A DNA stretch of 64,000 bases from Aphanothece cf. minutissima CCALA 015 (GTDB taxonomy: Bacteria; Cyanobacteriota; Cyanobacteriia; PCC-6307; Cyanobiaceae): the NCBI GenBank assembly GCA_003003925.1, contig PVWP01000003.1, positions 186,001-250,000 of the forward strand. Reading direction: 5' to 3'. This document shows, piece after piece, positions 59,165 through 64,000 of this stretch (position 1 is its first letter; each line of letters starts with the position of its first letter). The position numbers and the translations under genes are program-made. The notes below the pieces were generated by a model, which worked only from the letters and a program-made list of their open reading frames with translations, was not told the DNA's origin and made no database searches.

Positions 59165-60220
59165 ATGCGCACGGTTCTGGCCCTCGAAACAAGTTGTGAC
59201 GAGTCAGCGGCGGCGATCGTGGCCGGTCGGCGGGTCCTGGCGGGGGCCGTCGCCTCCCAGATGGAGGAGCACGCCCGCTGGGGCGGGGTGGTGCCGGAGA
59301 TCGCCTCGCGCCGCCACGTGGAGGCGCTGCCGGCCCTGATCGCCCGGGTGCTGGAGGAAAGCGGCGTGGCCATGGCCGACCTCGACGCCGTCGCCGCCAC
59401 GGTGGCCCCCGGCCTGGCCGGGGCCCTGCTGGTGGGGTCGGTCACGGCCCGCACCCTGGCCCGGTTGCATGGCAAGCCCTTCCTGGGGGTGCACCACCTG
59501 GAGGGGCACCTCTGCTCGGTGCACCTGGGCGATCCCCTGCCGGAGGGTCCGTACCTGGTGCTGCTGGTCAGCGGTGGCCACACCGAGCTGATCCGCGTCG
59601 ATGGCCCCGGTGCCTACACCCGCCTGGGCCGCAGTCGCGACGATGCGGCCGGTGAATGCTTCGACAAGGTGGCCCGGCTGCTCGGGCTGGGCTACCCGGG
59701 CGGACCGGCGATCGAGGCGGCGGCGGCCGGCGGCGACCCCGGCCGTTTCCGCTTTCCCAAGGGGAGGGTCTCCCGTCCCGAGGGGGGCTTCCACCCCTAC
59801 GACTTCAGCTTCAGCGGCCTCAAGACGGCGGTGCTGCGCCAGGTGCAGCGGCTTGCCGCCGAGGGCGCTCCCTTGCCGGTGGCCGACCTGGCGGCGAGCT
59901 TCGAGCAGGGGGTGGCCGAAGTGCTGGTGGAGCGCAGCTGCCGCTGCGCTGTCGACGCGGGCCTGGAGACGGTGGTGCTGGTGGGGGGCGTGGCCGCCAA
60001 CCGACGCCTGCGCCGCCTGATGGCGGAGGCCACCGCCGCCCGCGGCCTGTGCTGGCGCGTCGCGCCCCTGGCTTACTGCACCGACAACGCCGCCATGGTG
60101 GGCCTGGCGGCGATCGAGCGGCTCGAGGCCGGGGGGCACAGCGGGATCAGCCTGGGGGTGGCCCCCCGGCTCCCCCTGGAGCTGGCCGGAGGGCTCTATG
60201 CGCCACAGCCCCCCTTTTGA
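59165..60220 (+). CDS. tsaD: tRNA N6-adenosine threonylcarbamoyltransferase
   Basis: 351 residues, ASKHA fold. [18 protein letters not shown] start, metal-binding [44 protein letters not shown] and [11 protein letters not shown]. It forms t6A at position 37 of ANN-decoding tRNAs. Often called gcp. Confidence 0.96.
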   Translation: MRTVLALETSCDESAAAIVAGRRVLAGAVASQMEEHARWGGVVPEIASRRHVEALPALIARVLEESGVAMADLDAVAATVAPGLAGALLVGSVTARTLARLHGKPFLGVHHLEGHLCSVHLGDPLPEGPYLVLLVSGGHTELIRVDGPGAYTRLGRSRDDAAGECFDKVARLLGLGYPGGPAIEAAAAGGDPGRFRFPKGRVSRPEGGFHPYDFSFSGLKTAVLRQVQRLAAEGAPLPVADLAASFEQGVAEVLVERSCRCAVDAGLETVVLVGGVAANRRLRRLMAEATAARGLCWRVAPLAYCTDNAAMVGLAAIERLEAGGHSGISLGVAPRLPLELAGGLYAPQPPF

Positions 60221-60258
60221 TGCCCCTATGGTGAGAAGGTCGCCCTAGGTCTGGCCCG

Positions 60259-60456
60259 ATGGCCCCCGCGAATCCCCTGCCCCTCGAGCAGGTCGAATCC
60301 TCCCTCAGCGACACGGAACCCGTGTCCCAGCAGGAGCTCAACGCCTGGCGGCGGGGGTTCACCCCCCAGGCCGAGATCTGGAATGGCCGTCTGGCCATGC
60401 TCGGGCTTTCCGTCGGGCTGGGTGTATTGCTGCTGGTGCGGCTGGTGGGAGGCTGA
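60259..60456 (+). CDS. High-light-inducible protein (HLIP)
   Basis: 65 residues with one transmembrane helix. The chlorophyll-binding motif AEIWNGRLAMLGLSVGL (Glu, Asn and Arg) identifies a one-helix Lhc-like protein. It protects photosystems or chlorophyll synthesis under excess light. It lies 38 bp after tsaD, so it may have its own promoter. Confidence 0.93.
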   Translation: MAPANPLPLEQVESSLSDTEPVSQQELNAWRRGFTPQAEIWNGRLAMLGLSVGLGVLLLVRLVGG

Positions 60457-60463
60457 GGTCCTG

Positions 60464-60484
60464 CCCGGCCCCCGGCCGGGATTT
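60464..60484 (+). terminator. Terminator after the HLIP gene
   Basis: CCCGGCC-CCC-GGCCGGG, a perfect 7-bp stem with a 3-nt loop, followed by ATTT. It lies 8 bp after the HLIP stop and before the end of the convergent PilT gene. Confidence 0.55.
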
Positions 60485-60490
60485 GCCGGC

Positions 60491-61651
60491 TCAGGTTCGA
60501 CCCCGCAGCGTCTGGGCCAGCTCGCCGGGTCTGAGGCTGGCGGCTAGGGCCTCCTCGGCATGAACCCTGCCGGAAGAGACCAGATTCGCCAGGTACTGGT
60601 TGGAGGTGATCATGCCGTCAAAGCCGCTGCGGGCCATGATCGCCTCGATCTCATCAAGATTGGCCCGCAGGATGTAGTCCTTGCAGGCATCGGTGTTGAT
60701 GAAGACGTCGTGATAGGAGGCCCTTTTGCCATCCACCGTCTTGATCAGGCCCTGGGAAATCACCCCCAGGAGCGAGTCGGCCACCGAACGCCGGACGATC
60801 TCCTGTTCGTCGGGGGGATACATGCCCAGCATCCGCTCGACGGAACGCACCGCCGAGTTGGTGTGCAGGGTTCCCAGCAGCAGGTGTCCGGTCTGGGAGG
60901 CTTCGATCGCGGTGGTGAGGGTGTCCTGGTCACGGATCTCCCCCACCAGGATCACGTCGGGATCTTCCCGCAGGGCGGCGCGGAGGGCGGTCTTGAAGTG
61001 GCGGGTGTGGCTGCCCAGTTCCCGCTGGCGGATCAGGGACTGGCGGCTCTGATGCACGAATTCCACCGGATCCTCGATGGTGAGGATGTGGCGCTTCATC
61101 GTGCGGTTGATGTGGTCGATCACCGCCGCCAGGGTGGTGCTCTTGCCTGACCCCGTCGGGCCGGTGACCAGCAGCATGCCCTTGGGACGCTGGGCCAGAT
61201 CCTTGAGCACCGGCGGCAGATTGAGCTCGTCGATGGTGGGAATGGCCTGGGGAATCAACCGCAGGACCATCGCCGGGCCCTGAAGGGATTCGAGCAGGTT
61301 GATGCGCACCCGCACGAAGCCGAAGGCGAAGGAGCCGTCGTATTCCTTCTGCTGGAAGAAACGATCGATCTGGGCCGGCTCCAGGATCTCCCGCAGCCAG
61401 TCGCGGAAGGTGTTGCCATCGGTCACGCCCAGGCCGGCCAGGATCATGTCGCCGCGGCTGCGGAACCGGGGCTCCTCCCCGACGCCGAGGTGGATGTCGG
61501 AGAAGTTGCGCTCGAAGGCCACCCGAACGATCTGCTCCAGGGTCGGCGGGGGTCCACCCTCCGCCGACATCGGCATCGCCTCGGCGAAAAGGGAGCCCCT
61601 GGGCTGAACGCCCACGGGGGGCGGTGGCGGTGGCGGGTGGGACTGGGACAT
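60491..61651 (-). CDS. pilT: PilT-like type IV pilus ATPase
   Basis: 386 residues. A proline-rich N-terminus (seven Pro in a row) precedes the T2SS ATPase core. Walker A TGPTGSGKSTT (Lys170), HILTIEDPVEFVH, REDPDVILVGEIRDQDT (Walker B) and TGHLLLGTLHTNSAV follow. It depolymerises pilins for retraction. The classical AIRNLIRE motif of PilT is not clear, so it may be a PilT2/PilU-type paralogue. ATG at 61651. Confidence 0.87.
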   Translation of the reverse strand: MSQSHPPPPPPPVGVQPRGSLFAEAMPMSAEGGPPPTLEQIVRVAFERNFSDIHLGVGEEPRFRSRGDMILAGLGVTDGNTFRDWLREILEPAQIDRFFQQKEYDGSFAFGFVRVRINLLESLQGPAMVLRLIPQAIPTIDELNLPPVLKDLAQRPKGMLLVTGPTGSGKSTTLAAVIDHINRTMKRHILTIEDPVEFVHQSRQSLIRQRELGSHTRHFKTALRAALREDPDVILVGEIRDQDTLTTAIEASQTGHLLLGTLHTNSAVRSVERMLGMYPPDEQEIVRRSVADSLLGVISQGLIKTVDGKRASYHDVFINTDACKDYILRANLDEIEAIMARSGFDGMITSNQYLANLVSSGRVHAEEALAASLRPGELAQTLRGRT

Positions 61652-61879
61652 CAAGGAACGCGGCTGGAGCGCGGGGCGATCCCGCTGGTGAAATCCGTTG
61701 AGCGAATCCGCGTCGGGCGGATCCGCTGAGACCTGGGCGAATGCGCCGAAGGCTGTGTCGCTCCGGGCCGGATCCTAGGGGCGGATTTCGATCTGTGGAC
61801 ACGGGGCCGAGCGGTGCCGCGCAGGGCGGGGGAAGCGCTGAACCCGGGCTGCCTAGGATCCTCCGACCCGCGTCGGCCC
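61652..61879. other. Intergenic region pilT/wecB with 10-bp inverted repeat
   Basis: 228 bp between divergent genes. GGATCCTAGG (61770-61779) and CCTAGGATCC (61852-61861) are perfect inverted copies 72 bp apart; the second ends 18 bp before the wecB start. A regulator-binding role is possible. Confidence 0.4.
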
Positions 61880-63016
61880 GTGTCCCCACAGCCTCTGGTC
61901 AGCATCGTTCTGGGCACACGCCCCGAGGCCATCAAGCTGGCTCCGGTGATCCTGGCCTTCCAGCGGTCGCCGGACTTCCGCACCCGCGTTGTCCTCACGG
62001 GACAGCACCGCGAGATGGTCACCCAGGTGATGCACCTGTTCGGGCTGGCCGCCGACCATGACCTGGCGCTGATGGCCCCGAAGCAGACCCTCACCCACGT
62101 CACCTGCGCGGCCCTGCAGGGACTGAAGCAGGAGTTCGAGTCGCACCGCCCCGATCTTGTGCTGGTGCAGGGCGACACCACCACCGCCTTCGCCAGCGCC
62201 CTGGCCGCCTTCTACGAGCAGATCCCGGTCGGCCATGTGGAGGCGGGCCTGCGCACCGGCGACCTGCTCGACCCCTTCCCCGAGGAAGCCAACCGCCGCC
62301 TGATCTCCCAGCTGGCCCGCCTGCACTTCGCCCCCACGGCCCAGTCGGCGGCGAACCTGCGGGCCTCGGGTGTGGTGGGCGAGATCCTCACCACCGGCAA
62401 CACGGTCATTGATGCCCTGCTGCTGATGGCCCGCTCCGCCCCCGACTGGGACCTGCCCGGCCTCGACTGGCAGAAGCAGCGGGTGCTGCTGGCCACCGTG
62501 CACCGCCGCGAAAACTGGGGCGAGCGCCTCCAGGACATCGGCCGGGGCTTCCTGGCCCTGCTCGACCGCTTCCCCGACACCGCCCTGCTGCTGCCGCTGC
62601 ACCGCAACCCCACGGTGCGGGAGCCCCTGCAGGCCCTGCTCGGCTCCCACCCCCGCGCCTTCCTGATCGAGCCGCTCGACTACGACCGGCTGGTGGCGGC
62701 GATGCGGGGCTGCACGCTGCTGCTCACCGATTCGGGCGGTCTGCAGGAGGAGGCCCCCGCCCTGGGCAAGCCCGTGCTGGTGCTGCGCCGCACCACCGAG
62801 CGACCCGAAGCGGTGGCGGCGGGCACGGCGAAACTGATCGGCACCGACAGCGACGCGATCCTCAGCGAGGCCAGCCGGCTCCTGGAGGACCCACAGGCCT
62901 ACGGGGCCATGGCCCAGGCCCACAATCCGTTCGGTGACGGGGCGGCCAGCGGCCGGATCGTGGAGGCGGCCCGCCGCTTCCTGGGCCTGGCCCCCCTCAA
63001 GGCAAGCGGCTCCTAG
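61880..63016 (+). CDS. wecB: UDP-N-acetylglucosamine 2-epimerase (non-hydrolysing)
   Basis: 378 residues from a GTG start giving VSPQPLVSIVLGTRPEAIKL. Motifs: TGQHREMV, LVQGDTTTAFASALAAFY, GHVEAGLRTGDLLDPFPEE, ANRRLISQLA, TVHRRENWGERL and TDSGGLQEEAPALGKPVLVL with the R-x-x-TERPEA region. It makes UDP-ManNAc for surface polysaccharide. The frame is open upstream to 61814 but the sequence there is unconserved. Confidence 0.93.
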   Translation: MSPQPLVSIVLGTRPEAIKLAPVILAFQRSPDFRTRVVLTGQHREMVTQVMHLFGLAADHDLALMAPKQTLTHVTCAALQGLKQEFESHRPDLVLVQGDTTTAFASALAAFYEQIPVGHVEAGLRTGDLLDPFPEEANRRLISQLARLHFAPTAQSAANLRASGVVGEILTTGNTVIDALLLMARSAPDWDLPGLDWQKQRVLLATVHRRENWGERLQDIGRGFLALLDRFPDTALLLPLHRNPTVREPLQALLGSHPRAFLIEPLDYDRLVAAMRGCTLLLTDSGGLQEEAPALGKPVLVLRRTTERPEAVAAGTAKLIGTDSDAILSEASRLLEDPQAYGAMAQAHNPFGDGAASGRIVEAARRFLGLAPLKASGS

Positions 63017-64000
63017 GGGCGCTTCTTGGCCCAGGGGGGCAGATCGATGAACACCCGGGTGCCGCTCTCCAGGCCCGAGAGGATCTGGGTGTCCTTGCCG
63101 CTGCTGGCGCCGAGCTCCACGGGCTGGAAGGTGGGCTCCTGGCCCTTGCCCACCAGCAGCACCCCCGGCCGGCCGTCCTCCGTGACGATGGCGACGGTGG
63201 GCACCACGGTCCGGGCCTGAAGGGTGCCGGTCTGGAAGTCGATGTCGGCGGTCATGCCGATGCGCAGTTCCGGGGCCGGATCGGTCAGCTGCAGCTTCAC
63301 TTCGAAGGAGGTGACGTTGTTGGTCTTCACCGCCCGCGGGGCGATCTGGCGCACGGTGGCCTGGAAGCGACGGTCGGGGAAGGCATCGACGCGCACGCTG
63401 GCGGGCAGTCCCACCCGCAGACGGCCGATGTCGCTCTCGGGCACCTTGGCGACCACCTCCAGCCCTTCCGAGAGCTCCACGATCGAGGAGCTGGTGGCGC
63501 CGGCGGTGGCCGACGCGGTGGTGGTGGGGGTGACGAAGGCGCCCGGTTCGGCGTAGCGCTGGCTGATCACCCCATCGAAGGGGGCCCGCACGATCAGTTC
63601 GTCCTTCTCCACCATGCGCTGCCTCAGCCGTTGCCGGGCGGCGGCGGTGGCCAGGCGCCGCACCTCCGCCTCCGAGCGGAAGCGGTTCATGGTGTCGAGG
63701 CTGATGGCCCCCTGGCGGAACAGGGGTTCGTTGCGGCGCAGCTCGCTGTCGCTGCGGCGCTGTTCCGACTCCGCCGACTGCACGTTGGCCTGCAGTTCCA
63801 TCAGCCGGTCGCGCAGGTCGCCGTCATCCATCAGGGCCAGGGGCTGGCCCCGGCGCACCGTGTCGCCCTCGTCGACCATCAGCTCCAGCAGCACCCCCTG
63901 GCGCTTGGGGCTGACATTCACCCGCTTGACGGCATCGAGCTCGCCGCTGGCGGTGATCACCCCGGGCAGGGAGCCCTCGCGGGCCACCACGGTGAAGGGG
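63013..64000 (-). CDS. HlyD-family periplasmic adaptor, partial
   Basis: About 329 residues visible; the N-terminus with its membrane anchor lies to the right of the window. Biotinyl-lipoyl-like VSPKRQGVLLELMVDEGDTV, hairpin helices with NVQSAESEQRRSDSELRRN, ELIVRAPFDGVISQRYAEPG, and a beta-barrel part with VVAKVPESDIGRLRVGLPA. Acts as adaptor in tripartite export (MacA/DevB class). It overlaps the wecB stop by 4 bp in the palindrome CTAG. Confidence 0.88.
   Translation of the reverse strand, partial: PFTVVAREGSLPGVITASGELDAVKRVNVSPKRQGVLLELMVDEGDTVRRGQPLALMDDGDLRDRLMELQANVQSAESEQRRSDSELRRNEPLFRQGAISLDTMNRFRSEAEVRRLATAAARQRLRQRMVEKDELIVRAPFDGVISQRYAEPGAFVTPTTTASATAGATSSSIVELSEGLEVVAKVPESDIGRLRVGLPASVRVDAFPDRRFQATVRQIAPRAVKTNNVTSFEVKLQLTDPAPELRIGMTADIDFQTGTLQARTVVPTVAIVTEDGRPGVLLVGKGQEPTFQPVELGASSGKDTQILSGLESGTRVFIDLPPWAKKRP

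Overview
The window is a dense, very GC-rich stretch of a cyanobacterial chromosome. Photosynthetic genes (petC-petA, psaF-psaJ, a high-light-inducible protein, ndhB, vipp1) sit beside aa3-type terminal oxidase genes, cyAbrB, DUF3067 and NFACT/Rqc2. Gene content, protein style and about 70% GC point to a picocyanobacterium of the Cyanobium/Synechococcus lineage (alpha-cyanobacteria); this assignment is inferred from gene content and was not computed. I found no insertion sequence, prophage or CRISPR array. Most genes are standard housekeeping genes packed with overlaps of a few bases.

Layout. 1-4.6 kb: leftward kdpA-kdpB (potassium P-type ATPase, kdpB cut by the window edge), a small exported protein and a TetR regulator. 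4.6-6 kb: rightward glutathione transferase plus FMN-binding protein, divergent from tetR across a twin operator. 6-8 kb: cupin, alpha/beta hydrolase and a frameshifted POR-like dehydrogenase. 8-16.7 kb: exported unknowns, a WbuC cupin, a DciA-like protein, a lipase, Vipp1, thioredoxin, an aminotransferase, biotin ligase and an M23 peptidase. 16.7-27 kb: an ABC ATPase, ndhB, then topA-lipoprotein-DUF2232-cobT-Tat lipoprotein as one tight rightward series, and a leftward DUF151 plus Fe-S aldo/keto reductase pair. 27-28.5 kb: ribE and a HdeD-like membrane protein.

28.5-37.5 kb is the cytochrome oxidase region: leftward ctaC-ctaD-ctaE-cyAbrB and rightward ctaA-ctaB-ABC transporter. Between the halves lies a membrane protein that looks like an ion channel with a broken selectivity filter. 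It is bracketed by two near-identical copies (about 95 bp) of a palindrome-rich regulatory cassette. This is the most unusual structure in the window.

37.5-50 kb: nanE, groEL without groES, fabG, a TrkA-N potassium channel, a GT9-like protein, ispD, a CpcT-like/DUF3598 fusion, LD-carboxypeptidase, ubiA, ppx, a RodZ-like protein and tRNA-Val(CAC). 50-57.7 kb: leftward petC-petA-lgt-cobM-alkB, then DUF3067, tatC and the Rqc2 homologue. 57.7-64 kb: gmk, psaF-psaJ (psaJ is only 37 codons long), tsaD, a HLIP, a PilT-like ATPase, wecB and a HlyD-type periplasmic adaptor cut by the right edge.

Two genes, lgt and the Fe-S aldo/keto reductase, have conserved N-termini that no ATG, GTG or TTG can start; CTG starts fit both. 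Starts were chosen from protein alignment by eye, overlap patterns and Shine-Dalgarno-like sequence, so several could be off by a few codons.
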